From NCBI GenBank assembly GCA_031554215.1, contig JAVBKF010000109.1, positions 1-25,249 of the forward strand: 25,249 nt of DNA, read 5' to 3'. Positions 1 through 7,583 of this stretch are shown here, in pieces. The DNA is from JAVBKE01 sp031554215 (GTDB lineage Bacteria > Bacillota > Bacilli > JARBTR01). Each line of letters opens with the position of its first letter. Positions within the stretch are counted from its first letter, which is position 1. The position numbers and the translations under genes were made by a program. The notes under the pieces are model-generated. The model had not been told where the DNA came from and did no database searches. It saw only the letters and a list, made by a program, of their open reading frames with translations.

Positions 1-167
1 TCCGGATGTTCATCCTCAGTCATCCGATAAAGGTCAAGCGTTTCTATTTCAATATCAGGTTGAACTTCTTTGAATGCCTCAAGATAGGCCCCACCAATGC
101 GCAGCCCTTTTGAAGTGTTAATATCAGTCTTTGGGTTAGCAATAATGTATAACAATTTCTTTCCCAT
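1..167 (-). CDS. Flavodoxin-fold FMN-dependent NADH-azoreductase-like protein, partial (N-terminus only)
   Basis: Only the first 55 or so codons are inside the window; the gene runs off the left edge. The protein starts MGKKLLYIIANPK, a beta strand followed by a loop as in the flavodoxin-like quinone reductase/azoreductase family, which binds FMN in that first loop and reduces quinones or azo dyes with NAD(P)H in the cytoplasm. The segment GLRIGGAYLEAF then a strand ending ETLDLY also fits the AzoR/NQO-type fold. The start at 167 is supported by an AGGGA/GGAGG-type ribosome binding site at 176-182 and by a good extended -10 promoter upstream. The exact subfamily cannot be fixed from 55 residues; a general NAD(P)H oxidoreductase is the alternative. 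Confidence 0.7.
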   Translation of the reverse strand, partial: MGKKLLYIIANPKTDINTSKGLRIGGAYLEAFKEVQPDIEIETLDLYRMTEDEHP

Positions 168-208
168 TTGAGAAATCCCTCCAATAAAAAATTATTTTCA
201 CAAAGGTA

Positions 209-217
209 ATTATAACA
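209..217 (-). promoter_or_regulatory. Extended -10 promoter for the azoreductase-like gene
   Basis: On the minus strand the sequence reads TGTTATAAT, a perfect TATAAT with the TGn extension, about 40 bases before the start codon. No good -35 box lies 16-18 bases upstream, which fits an extended -10 promoter. A TTGACA lies further upstream but at the wrong distance. Confidence 0.5.
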
Positions 218-435
218 GAATTGATTTACGAAATGCGGGCGATTCCTGAATTCCCTGATGATTGTCACGACTTTGTCAAGAAATGGACCTTGTTATGGCA
301 AAATGCTCTATAAATCAAGCAAAATTAGAATGATTTAGACGACTTCGGTATATGATAAGGACAAAGTGTAGCGCAGGGGAAACACCCTTGCCGTATGGCT
401 ATATAATGTCGTTACTTTGGGGCGAAATCATTGTG

Positions 436-720
436 ATGTCTTTGAAAACATTTTTGAAGAAAATGAATTTTACCCGGATTAATGACTTCACGGGTGTCTA
501 CATTCTCATTGATCAAGTAGACTTTGTCATTGGTGAAGTCCTCAGCGAGGACGACATGCGGATTTTGTACCGTGACTTTTCAGTCGTGGAACAGGGAGAT
601 ACGTGTATATTGACGGGGCAGTGTTGGGACCAGAAGTTGTATTTTCGGTTAATACTGACTTTTGTAAGGAAACCGAGTCGACGTTTTCAGCTAATTGATG
701 TCACAAAGGAACTGAAATAA
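436..720 (+). CDS. Small hypothetical protein
   Basis: I do not recognise this protein. From the ATG at 436 it has 94 residues and begins MSLKTFLKKMNF. It is soluble-looking, with alternating hydrophobic strands (GVYILIDQVDFVIGEVL, TCILTGQCW), a basic patch (VRKPSRRF) and no signal peptide or membrane helix. The frame stays open back to an ATG at 352, but residues 1-28 of that longer version look non-protein-like and neither start has a convincing ribosome binding site, so the start is uncertain. It ends just before a strong bidirectional terminator and is convergent with the M20 peptidase gene. It stands alone on the plus strand, so context gives no clue to function. Confidence 0.5.
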   Translation: MSLKTFLKKMNFTRINDFTGVYILIDQVDFVIGEVLSEDDMRILYRDFSVVEQGDTCILTGQCWDQKLYFRLILTFVRKPSRRFQLIDVTKELK

Positions 721-722
721 CG

Positions 723-768
723 AAAAAATGAGTGGCGCTCCATTGAAAGGGCGCTCCTCATTTTTTTT
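723..768. terminator. Bidirectional rho-independent terminator
   Basis: A-run, stem ATGAG..GCGCTC pairing with GGGCGC..CTCAT, and an eight-T run on the plus strand; the mirror A-run serves the minus strand. It sits between two convergent genes (small plus-strand ORF and M20 peptidase) and can end both transcripts. Confidence 0.85.
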
Positions 769-770
769 GG

Positions 771-2402
771 TTACGGATTCATTAAATTGATCACCATTCG
801 CCTGAGTAGAAATGGGAATACTTCAGTTGCGAAGTCTATATGTAGACGCTCCGTCTTCTTATGGGCATCTTTTCCGATTGGGCCAATATTAACAACTGGG
901 ATGTTTAGTAGGGATGAGATGTCAAATGGGTAATTGAAATCAACACCCCAACTAGCAAAGTTGTTTGAAAGGGTACGGATATCCTGTTCTGTTCCCTTAA
1001 ATCCAAGTTCACTTAAATCAGAAATGCCTTCGTATATTTCACCAATACGGATATCTGTGTCATAAGTTGTTTTGGCTGCTTGGATGATTTCCTCGACACT
1101 GGTCAGTATCCGTAGCTCATCAGGTGTGGCGCGCTCATTAAACAGCGCTGGGCAATACGGCGGCAGAAAGCCGATAATCACTTTCGGACCTTGAGTCCCA
1201 GTTAGATCAATCAGGTGATTCACAAGGCGAAGACCACGTTCCTGCAGCTCGAGTGTCGCTGGTAGTTCACTTAGAAATGATTCACTAATCACTTGGATTG
1301 GTTTATCGGTCACTGCCTCTGCACGTGTGACAAGTTCTTGATAGTCGATGACCGCACTGTCAAACTGAGCTGGCTTCGTCAGAGGTTGTTGTGCCATCCG
1401 TTTCTGATTGTGCTCACTCACAGCTTCGTCTAAGGCACGTTTTGAAGCATCGCGGAGACTAGCGAGTACTTCGTCTGGGGTTTTTGTCACGAACAAGACA
1501 TTGTGATAAAGGCTGATTCGTTCAATGACAGTAACTGAGTATGTCGGTTTATAATCTTTCAGCTGCAAGCAAGTGAGCGGGGGATACGTCACACCTTTAA
1601 ACGTATCGGCATATGCTGGGCTACCTTCAAGGAGTGCTCCTAGTTTAAAAGCAATGCTACTAGCAGGAATGCCTTCAAAATATTCACCAACATGCGTTTC
1701 TCGTCCAAGAATGAAGGTGAATGGCGTATACATACCAATAGATCCAAGGTGAATCCAGCCTTTGTCTTTGTCCTCTTGCGTAATCGTTGGCTCACTGTCA
1801 ATACAACAAATAAACTGATAGCCTTCTCTTTTCAAGTCATGTAGATAGTGAATTGCCTGATGGATGCCGCAAGCATTATTTTCTTCATCGGCAACGGCTA
1901 GATAAAGAATATTTGCGCCGAGTGTCTCTGTTTGCCCAGAGAGTTCAGCGAGTAACGCTGCTTGCACGATTAGTCCGCATTTCATATCAGCAGTTCCCCG
2001 CCCGAATAACCATTCATTTGAGCGTAAATCTGCCTCAGCTTCTGCACCTAACACTTCTGATTTCATCAGTTCGGTATACCGTTCTGGTGCAAACGCATCA
2101 TCACGAAGGTGACCACAGACATCCGTGTCGACTACATCAAAGTGTCCCATCAGGATGATCGTTCGTTTTGTTGGATTCTTCGCTTTGACCCATGCGATAC
2201 AGTTGAGGCGGTCGAAGCGGTCGCCAGCGATCTGTTGTAAAAAAAGGTCCTCGGGATGCTGCTGGAAATAAGCGAGTTCACTAAGCGTATGGTGGAGAAA
2301 CTGAGCAGCTTCAATTTCTCCCTTTGAATCGGTGACACTTCTCACAGCACAGAAATCTAATAATGTTTGATAGATACTTTCCTTGCTATTCTCCAAAACC
2401 AT
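771..2402 (-). CDS. RocB-like M20 family metallopeptidase/deacylase
   Basis: A 543-residue zinc-dependent M20 hydrolase most like the RocB group linked to arginine use in Bacillus. Metal-binding motifs are visible: MGHFDVVDT (H87, D89), GRGTADMK (D139) and DEEN (E173/E174 with the preceding acidic residue). Length suits the long RocB type, clearly longer than the usual 370-400 residue aminoacylases. M20 enzymes cleave amide or peptide bonds of small substrates in the cytoplasm; RocB's precise substrate is not established as far as I know. The ATG at 2402 lies 4 bases after the spermidine synthase stop, so the two genes are one transcription unit. Its place after spermidine synthase suggests hydrolysis of an acylated arginine or polyamine derivative, which is inference only. 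Confidence 0.85.
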   Translation of the reverse strand: MVLENSKESIYQTLLDFCAVRSVTDSKGEIEAAQFLHHTLSELAYFQQHPEDLFLQQIAGDRFDRLNCIAWVKAKNPTKRTIILMGHFDVVDTDVCGHLRDDAFAPERYTELMKSEVLGAEAEADLRSNEWLFGRGTADMKCGLIVQAALLAELSGQTETLGANILYLAVADEENNACGIHQAIHYLHDLKREGYQFICCIDSEPTITQEDKDKGWIHLGSIGMYTPFTFILGRETHVGEYFEGIPASSIAFKLGALLEGSPAYADTFKGVTYPPLTCLQLKDYKPTYSVTVIERISLYHNVLFVTKTPDEVLASLRDASKRALDEAVSEHNQKRMAQQPLTKPAQFDSAVIDYQELVTRAEAVTDKPIQVISESFLSELPATLELQERGLRLVNHLIDLTGTQGPKVIIGFLPPYCPALFNERATPDELRILTSVEEIIQAAKTTYDTDIRIGEIYEGISDLSELGFKGTEQDIRTLSNNFASWGVDFNYPFDISSLLNIPVVNIGPIGKDAHKKTERLHIDFATEVFPFLLRRMVINLMNP

Positions 2403-2406
2403 TGGC

Positions 2407-3258
2407 TTACTCCGCGCTTTCTAATTGCTTTTTCACATAGGTAGGAATCATAAATGAACCAATATGAAGATCAGGGTTATAGTACTTCGTTTCAATACCA
2501 AGTGATAACCAGTGGTCGCGGTTGAAATCCTTGATTGGATCAAACGTTTTTGAAGCAAAACCAAAGAGCCAATGACCAGATGGATAGGTAGGCATATTGT
2601 ATTGATAGACAGTAGAAATCGGGAATAGCTTCTGAATCTTACGAGCAGCGCGCCGCATTTCCTTCGCATTTTTTTCATAGAAAGGACTTTCACACTGGTT
2701 GATGAGGATACCATCGCTAGACAATGCATTGTAACAATCTTGATAGAATTCATTCGTGAATAGCCCTTCGCCAGGACCAATTGGATCAGTTGAATCGACA
2801 ATAATTAGATCATAACTCGTTTTGGTATTCTTGATAAAAGCCGCACCATCTTCAAATCGAAGGGTGACGCGTTTGTCATCAAGTTTTCCGGCAGTGAGTG
2901 GGATGTATTCACGGCAAGCATCGACAACCATTTTGTCTATCTCAACCATATCAATCTGTTCGAGTGTACTGTAGCGTGTCAGCTCTCTCACTGTCCCGCC
3001 ATCTCCGCCGCCGATCACCAAGGCCTTCTTGATGTTTGGATTTGTTGCCATTGGGATATGAACAATCATGTCATGGTAGATGAACTCATCCTTCGATGTC
3101 AGCATCACAATCCCATCAATAATTAAGCAACGACCCATTTCTTCGCTGTCGAAAATGTCCACTTTCTGAAATTCACTTTCCCCTGTGAATAAGTGCTGCT
3201 TGACTTTAATCGATAGACGGATATCGTCTGTTTGTTGCTGTGTATAGTATAGTTGCAT
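2407..3258 (-). CDS. speE: Spermidine synthase (polyamine aminopropyltransferase)
   Basis: A 283-residue cytoplasmic enzyme that transfers the aminopropyl group of decarboxylated S-adenosylmethionine to putrescine, giving spermidine and methylthioadenosine. The nucleotide-binding GGGDGGTVREL (residues 83-93), the YHDM motif (61-64) and the catalytic DSTDPIGPGEGLF segment (from 155) are all intact, and the length matches the bacterial family. It starts with an ATG preceded by GGGGGAAA. Its own extended -10 promoter lies 36 bases upstream, so it can be expressed apart from the agmatine genes, although it lies next on the same strand. It is followed after 4 bases by the M20 gene. No S-adenosylmethionine decarboxylase (speD) is in the window, so the aminopropyl donor must come from a gene elsewhere. 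Confidence 0.96.
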   Translation of the reverse strand: MQLYYTQQQTDDIRLSIKVKQHLFTGESEFQKVDIFDSEEMGRCLIIDGIVMLTSKDEFIYHDMIVHIPMATNPNIKKALVIGGGDGGTVRELTRYSTLEQIDMVEIDKMVVDACREYIPLTAGKLDDKRVTLRFEDGAAFIKNTKTSYDLIIVDSTDPIGPGEGLFTNEFYQDCYNALSSDGILINQCESPFYEKNAKEMRRAARKIQKLFPISTVYQYNMPTYPSGHWLFGFASKTFDPIKDFNRDHWLSLGIETKYYNPDLHIGSFMIPTYVKKQLESAE

Positions 3259-3293
3259 GCGCGTTTCCCCCTTTTTTCAAATTTGTCAGGGCT

Positions 3294-3302
3294 ATAATAC
3301 CA
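3294..3302 (-). promoter_or_regulatory. Extended -10 promoter for speE
   Basis: Minus strand reads TGGTATTAT: a near-consensus -10 with the TGn extension, 36 bases before the speE start. The -35 region is poor. It suggests speE and the M20 gene can be transcribed independently of aguA. Confidence 0.45.
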
Positions 3303-3430
3303 TATTTAGTAGAATTGTTGCATGGATGAGGGGTTGACTGTTCCTACTTTGACTCAGAAAGGATGGAGATTTTAGCCGAATGCTCGGCAAAGCAAGAGGA
3401 TGTTTGAGAATCTAAGCAGCCAATAGTAAA

Positions 3431-3467
3431 GAGCTAGTAAGACCATGTCAAACGGTCTTGCTAGCTC
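3431..3467 (-). terminator. Hairpin downstream of agmatine deiminase, probable terminator
   Basis: Arms GAGCTAGTAAGACC and GGTCTTGCTAGCTC pair over 14 positions with one wobble around a 9-base loop. On the minus strand the stem is followed by a poor T-tract (TTTACTATT), so termination may be incomplete. It lies between aguA and speE. Confidence 0.55.
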
Positions 3468-3501
3468 GGATGTTCTGATTCATTTCGAGGGGACAACACA
3501 C

Positions 3502-4596
3502 TTATCCCCTAGGCACCTGCTGCGTAATACAGTGAATATTACCGCCTCCGAGCAGAATTTCCCGTGCGGGCACACCCACAATCTTGCGATCCGGATATAA
3601 TGCTGCTAGCTTCGCGCGCGCTTTCTCATCATTTGGATCGCCGAACAATGGGAAGACAATCCCGCCGTTTGCTGTGTAGTAATTAAGATAGCTAGCTGCC
3701 AGTCGATCACCTTCCTCACGGGGGAACGTTCCTTCCACAGCGTCAACGCCCTCACTTTCTTCCTTTGTAATCAAAATCGGTTTAGGCACATGGATCTTGT
3801 GCACTTCTAACTTCCGCCCCTTCGCATCAGTTGCATTGACTAAGATGTCATAGCATTCTTTTGAAATAGGGTATTGCGGGTCGCTTTCATCATCAGTCCA
3901 AGCAAGGGCCACAACGCCTGGACGAACATAGTTGAAAATATTATCAATATGCCCATTGGTTTCATCTAAATAAATGCCCTTTTGGAGCCAAATCACTTTT
4001 TCAAGATTCAGGTATTCCTTCAACACTTGGTCGATTTGTTCCTTCGCCAGTTGTGGATTTCGTCCTTCTGATAAGAGGCATTCTTCAGTTGTAATTAGTG
4101 TGCCTTCGCCATCAACATGAATCGAGCCACCCTCTAGCACAAAATCTGCTAGCCGGTAACGGTCATTCATTTCAATTTCGCAGATTTTCTGGGCAACAAG
4201 GTCATCTTTGTCCCAAGGGAAATAGAGACCATCAACCATTCCGCCCCAAGCATTAAATGCCCAATCAACACCACGGACACAGCCTTTATCATTGACAACA
4301 AACGTTGGTCCACAATCTCTGACCCAAGCATCATCATTATCAATTTCAACAACACGGACATTGTCTGGCATCATTTCTCGTGCGTTTGCATATTGGCGCG
4401 GACTGGTGGCGACGGTAACTTGTTCAAACTGTGCAATGGCCGTCGCAACAGCCACAAATGCTATCTGTGCTGGCTTTGCGCCTAGTCTCCAATTATCAGG
4501 TCTTTCTGGCCAAAGCATGTAACAACCTGTGTGCGTTTCAAATTCTCCCGGCATTCTAAAGCCATCTTTTTTTGGTGAACTATCAATTGTTTTCAT
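3502..4596 (-). CDS. aguA: Agmatine deiminase
   Basis: A 364-residue cytoplasmic enzyme of the guanidine-modifying (pentein) superfamily; it hydrolyses agmatine to N-carbamoylputrescine and ammonia. Family marks are complete: WPERPDNWR near the N-terminus, WVRDCGPTF (D94), LEGGSIHVDGEGT (E155), NGHIDN (H216) and the C-terminal GGGNIHCITQQ with the nucleophilic cysteine at 356. Length is standard for AguA. The ATG at 4596 has an AAGGAG site and lies 14 bases after the exchanger gene, so it is the last gene of an aguB-aguD-aguA unit. In the classical agmatine deiminase operon a carbamate kinase gene comes next; here there is a 243-base gap with a hairpin and then speE. Confidence 0.96.
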   Translation of the reverse strand: MKTIDSSPKKDGFRMPGEFETHTGCYMLWPERPDNWRLGAKPAQIAFVAVATAIAQFEQVTVATSPRQYANAREMMPDNVRVVEIDNDDAWVRDCGPTFVVNDKGCVRGVDWAFNAWGGMVDGLYFPWDKDDLVAQKICEIEMNDRYRLADFVLEGGSIHVDGEGTLITTEECLLSEGRNPQLAKEQIDQVLKEYLNLEKVIWLQKGIYLDETNGHIDNIFNYVRPGVVALAWTDDESDPQYPISKECYDILVNATDAKGRKLEVHKIHVPKPILITKEESEGVDAVEGTFPREEGDRLAASYLNYYTANGGIVFPLFGDPNDEKARAKLAALYPDRKIVGVPAREILLGGGNIHCITQQVPRG

Positions 4597-4610
4597 ATCT
4601 AAAATGCTCC

Positions 4611-5966
4611 TTATGATTTAGTTTTTCCAGCGGCAGAGATACAGATTTCTCCGACAACAACCGCAACGACTGTGCCAATCAGAATCGGGATTTTTACGCT
4701 CAACTCTTCAATTGAAGTGTTGAGCGGAACAGCAGAGAAAATAAGGGTGATGATCAATAATCCCATCGGTATGTACGTCATCAGTCTGATCATCCACTTT
4801 CCGCCGGGTACCTTGAATGGTCGTGGGCGATCTGGATCAATTGTCCGAAGTTTCAGGAAGGCAGGGAACAGTAGAATGTACGACCCAAGAAGCGCAACCA
4901 CATTGAGTGCAAAGAATGACCAGAAAATATCATCACTCGGTAAAAATGGTACAGCAACAATGAGTACAGATGCAACGATCCCGTTCAAAATACTAGCACC
5001 AATTGGCATGTCATTCTTCGCACTTGCTTTCCCGAAGACTGCGGGTAGGTCATGACTACGCGCAGCATGCATCGCAACATAGTTGACGCCTAGTGCCCAT
5101 GAGATCAAGTTCGCGGCCAGTGTGTACATGAACATGATGCCGATGATGACAACAAATGCATTTAATCCGCCAGTGAGTAAGACAAAGCTATCAATTAACC
5201 CGCCCGACGTTGACAACTCCTCTGTCGGGATTGCTGCTCCCATGCCAAATGCGGCTAGCAGATAGAAGAATGCAATGAAAACGCCACCCCAAATGATGGC
5301 TTGTGGGATTTGCTTCTTTGGATTCTCCATATCACTAGCGAACGTTGTGACAACTTCAAACCCTAGAAAATTAAAGAGGATGACAGAAATAAAGCCTAGA
5401 CTTGTTGCATCAAACGTTGGCAGCAATGCTGAACCAGAAAAATCATTGGCAAGACCTTCTGTAATCGCAAAGTAAATACCGAGAACACCAAGACTTAACA
5501 TGATGAATACTTTACAAAAGGCTGCAATATTGAGAATCCACTTACTATCACTAATTGGGTAACAGCTAATGGTAACAACAATCCAAACAAATGCCAATTG
5601 AATAAGCACGGATAACCATGTTCCGATTTCAACTTCAAAGATTTGCGAGGATACCTCGACGATTAGTACAGCAAGTGAGGCCATCCAGATTGGATAGTTA
5701 ATCCAATATAGCCAAGCAACCCGGGCACCCATACGGCGTCCGAATGCCCGTTTAACCCAGTCATAGATGCCGCCTTCATCTTCATAAGTTGTACCAAGTT
5801 CTGCAGAGATTAATCCATAAGGTAAGAAGAATAAGATGAGCAGAGAGATCCACCAAAAGAACTGGGAGGCTCCAATGGCTGCGGCTGGTGCCGCTGATTC
5901 AACAACTAGAATGACACATACGGCCATGAGCACCGCATCAAACAACCTAAATTTTTTCTTTTCCAA
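4611..5966 (-). CDS. aguD: APC-family agmatine/putrescine exchanger
   Basis: A 451-residue amino acid-polyamine-organocation transporter with about 12 hydrophobic helices. The opening EKKKFRLFDAVL runs into the first helix, and the loop GTTYEDEGGIYDWVKRAFG is the conserved APC stretch after helix 2. Between putrescine carbamoyltransferase and agmatine deiminase, the expected job is agmatine uptake in exchange for putrescine, as for AguD. I chose the TTG at 5966 because AGAGGTGG stands 7-10 bases before it and the protein then begins (M)EKKKFRLF. The frame is open up to an ATG at 6044, but that adds 26 non-homologous-looking residues with no binding site. The TTG start may limit transporter level. 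Substrate is inferred from context; another amine or amino acid is possible. Confidence 0.88.
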   Translation of the reverse strand: MEKKKFRLFDAVLMAVCVILVVESAAPAAAIGASQFFWWISLLILFFLPYGLISAELGTTYEDEGGIYDWVKRAFGRRMGARVAWLYWINYPIWMASLAVLIVEVSSQIFEVEIGTWLSVLIQLAFVWIVVTISCYPISDSKWILNIAAFCKVFIMLSLGVLGIYFAITEGLANDFSGSALLPTFDATSLGFISVILFNFLGFEVVTTFASDMENPKKQIPQAIIWGGVFIAFFYLLAAFGMGAAIPTEELSTSGGLIDSFVLLTGGLNAFVVIIGIMFMYTLAANLISWALGVNYVAMHAARSHDLPAVFGKASAKNDMPIGASILNGIVASVLIVAVPFLPSDDIFWSFFALNVVALLGSYILLFPAFLKLRTIDPDRPRPFKVPGGKWMIRLMTYIPMGLLIITLIFSAVPLNTSIEELSVKIPILIGTVVAVVVGEICISAAGKTKS

Positions 5967-6024
5967 GTGGTTCCACCTCTTTTGAATAGGAGGGAATAGT
6001 CCTACTAAAAACGCTAAGTGAACC

Positions 6025-6058
6025 GCCCCCAATGGTAGACACAAACTACCATTGGGGC
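6025..6058 (-). other. Long stem-loop between aguB and aguD
   Basis: GCCCC(C)AATGGTAG pairs with CTACCATTGGGGC around a 7-base loop, 12-13 pairs with one bulged C. There is no T-run on the minus strand, so it is not a normal terminator. It may be an mRNA processing or stability element, or a partial attenuator, in the aguB-aguD leader. Confidence 0.6.
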
Positions 6059-6137
6059 TTCAGTTCAAAGACCATTTTAATAGGGTCTACTTTCCCCCTT
6101 TTTTGATGTGCATGCTCCGCATCAGAATTGCTATTTA

Positions 6138-6160
6138 GCAGGGGGCGTCCCGCCCCCCGC
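6138..6160 (-). other. GC-rich hairpin just downstream of aguB
   Basis: GCAGGGGGC and GCCCCCCGC face each other across a 5-base loop (8 of 9 pairs), starting 36 bases after the aguB stop. No T-run follows on the minus strand. Together with the stem-loop at 6025-6058 it makes the aguB-aguD junction unusually structured. Confidence 0.55.
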
Positions 6161-6195
6161 AAGAGAAAAATCATGACGGTGTACGCAATTGGGCT

Positions 6196-7221
6196 TTATA
6201 GTCCAGGTGCCTGTTCAAGCATCTTTTGGAATTCGCGGTCGTATTGTTCACTTGCGGCTTTAGTTGCAGATTTCATGAATGGGTTCATGAAGTAAACCAG
6301 TAATGCGCGCATTGCTGTTAAGCGGTTTTCAGCTTCATCAATAACAACAGAATAGGGTGCATCAAGCACTTCATCAGTCACTTCTTCGTTACGTGTTGCA
6401 GGTAAACAATGTAAGAATTTCACATGTGGTGCGGCTTTCGCAATCATCGCTTTGTTTACTTGGTATTTTGGGAAGAATGTACGCATTCTTTCTTCTTCTG
6501 AAAGCTCGGCTTCATAAAGGCCATACCAAACATCTGTGTAAATGAAATCAGCATCTTTTAATGCGATTTCGACATCTTCCGTCACAAGACAGCTACCGCC
6601 TGAGACTTTGCAATTCGCCTCAGCAATTTTCAAATGGTCTGCGTTTAACTGGAATCCCTTTGGTCCAAATTGAACAAAATCCATGCCAAGTTTAGTCGCC
6701 ATAAACATTGTAGATGCACAGACCTGAGTAGCATCACCGACAAAAACAATTTTACAATCTTCAATCTGTTTACCTGCCGGTAAATGTTCAAACATCGTGA
6801 TCGCATCACCAAGCTCCTGCGTTGGATGGTTGTAGTCGCTCATCCCGTTAATGACTGGAATTGTCGATGATTCAGCTAACTGGGTAATCGTATGGTGGCG
6901 CTCAACCCGCGCCATCAAAATATCAACGAGGCGAGAAAGTACCCTAGCCGTATCACCAACGGACTCATGTCCGCCAAGTTGAATCTGACCGGGTGCAAGA
7001 TACTGGGCATGACCGCCAAGCTGAGTCATTGCAGTTTCAAAGGAAACCCGTGTTCTCGTTGAAGATTGTTCAAAAATCATCCCCAATGTTTTGTGTTTGA
7101 GTAGTTGTGGGTAATGTCCATTCTGAATCGATTGTTTCATTTTGCGTGCAAGTTCAATCAAGAACAAGATTTCCTCTTTGGTAAAATCCTTTGTGTCAAT
7201 AAAATCTCTTTTCTTTGCCAT
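6196..7221 (-). CDS. aguB: Putrescine carbamoyltransferase
   Basis: A 341-residue member of the ornithine/aspartate carbamoyltransferase family. It carries out phosphorolysis of N-carbamoylputrescine to putrescine and carbamoyl phosphate. Visible motifs, numbered from the chosen start: carbamoyl-phosphate site STRTR (54-58), HPTQ (132-135), HCLPA (from 271). YGLYEAELSEEERM (from 233) marks the putrescine enzyme rather than ornithine transcarbamylases. The start is ambiguous: GTG at 7230, ATG at 7224 or ATG at 7221. The GAGGTG binding site overlaps the GTG and is best spaced for 7221, giving MAKKRDF. It is the first enzyme gene of the agmatine operon. The 360-base leader holds a palindromic operator candidate, and the adjacent upstream gene is an RpiR-type regulator. 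Confidence 0.95.
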   Translation of the reverse strand: MAKKRDFIDTKDFTKEEILFLIELARKMKQSIQNGHYPQLLKHKTLGMIFEQSSTRTRVSFETAMTQLGGHAQYLAPGQIQLGGHESVGDTARVLSRLVDILMARVERHHTITQLAESSTIPVINGMSDYNHPTQELGDAITMFEHLPAGKQIEDCKIVFVGDATQVCASTMFMATKLGMDFVQFGPKGFQLNADHLKIAEANCKVSGGSCLVTEDVEIALKDADFIYTDVWYGLYEAELSEEERMRTFFPKYQVNKAMIAKAAPHVKFLHCLPATRNEEVTDEVLDAPYSVVIDEAENRLTAMRALLVYFMNPFMKSATKAASEQYDREFQKMLEQAPGL

Positions 7222-7583
7222 CATGATCACCTCAGTATTTTTTTAAGCTGCGAAAATACACTAGTGCATTTTCATCGCTACGCGCCAATCATATTACAAG
7301 TGCTGTCACAATGAAATAACTTTGAAGGCTTTCATAACGGAGTGTTCCACTCTGTAACTAGTTACATTTTGCGTAACATATAGTCATTTATGGGGGGATC
7401 ATGTTGTCATCATGATTCTGCTAGGATACTTTGTTGCGATTGTTCGTCAAACGAGGTAGCTGGAGTGTGCATTTGTTGTGCAGATGAAAGCGAGTATCTC
7501 CTGTCTGTTCAAAAAAAATTCTACTCAAAAGTACAGATAACCGCGAGGGGAGATGTGTACCGGGAAGCATCGACAAATGCAGG
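7222..7583 (-). promoter_or_regulatory. Control region between rpiR-type regulator and agmatine operon
   Basis: No convincing gene lies in these 362 bases. On the minus strand there is a TATGAT -10 candidate at 7288-7293 with a poor -35, a short GAGTG-TTC-CACTC inverted repeat at 7340-7352, and the palindrome at 7353-7366. No clear terminator follows the regulator gene, so read-through into the operon is possible. Confidence 0.45.
7353..7366. promoter_or_regulatory. Perfect palindrome TGTAACTAGTTACA, candidate operator
   Basis: A 14-base perfect palindrome about 130 bases upstream of aguB, with a related half-site GCGTAAC a few bases away (7371-7377). It is a natural candidate binding site for the neighbouring RpiR-family regulator. 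This is inference from symmetry and location; no footprint is known to me. Confidence 0.45.

Noticed and set aside
44..268. 74-codon minus-strand ORF at the left edge
   Set aside because: It overlaps the azoreductase-like gene in another frame and runs through its promoter and ribosome binding site.
4672..5475. Several plus-strand ORFs opposite the exchanger gene
   Set aside because: Antisense shadows of a membrane protein gene, low-complexity and without binding sites.
7320..7340. cre-like TGAAAGCCTTCA near the agmatine operon (minus strand)
   Set aside because: Lacks the central CG of the CcpA consensus and is two bases short; too weak to call.
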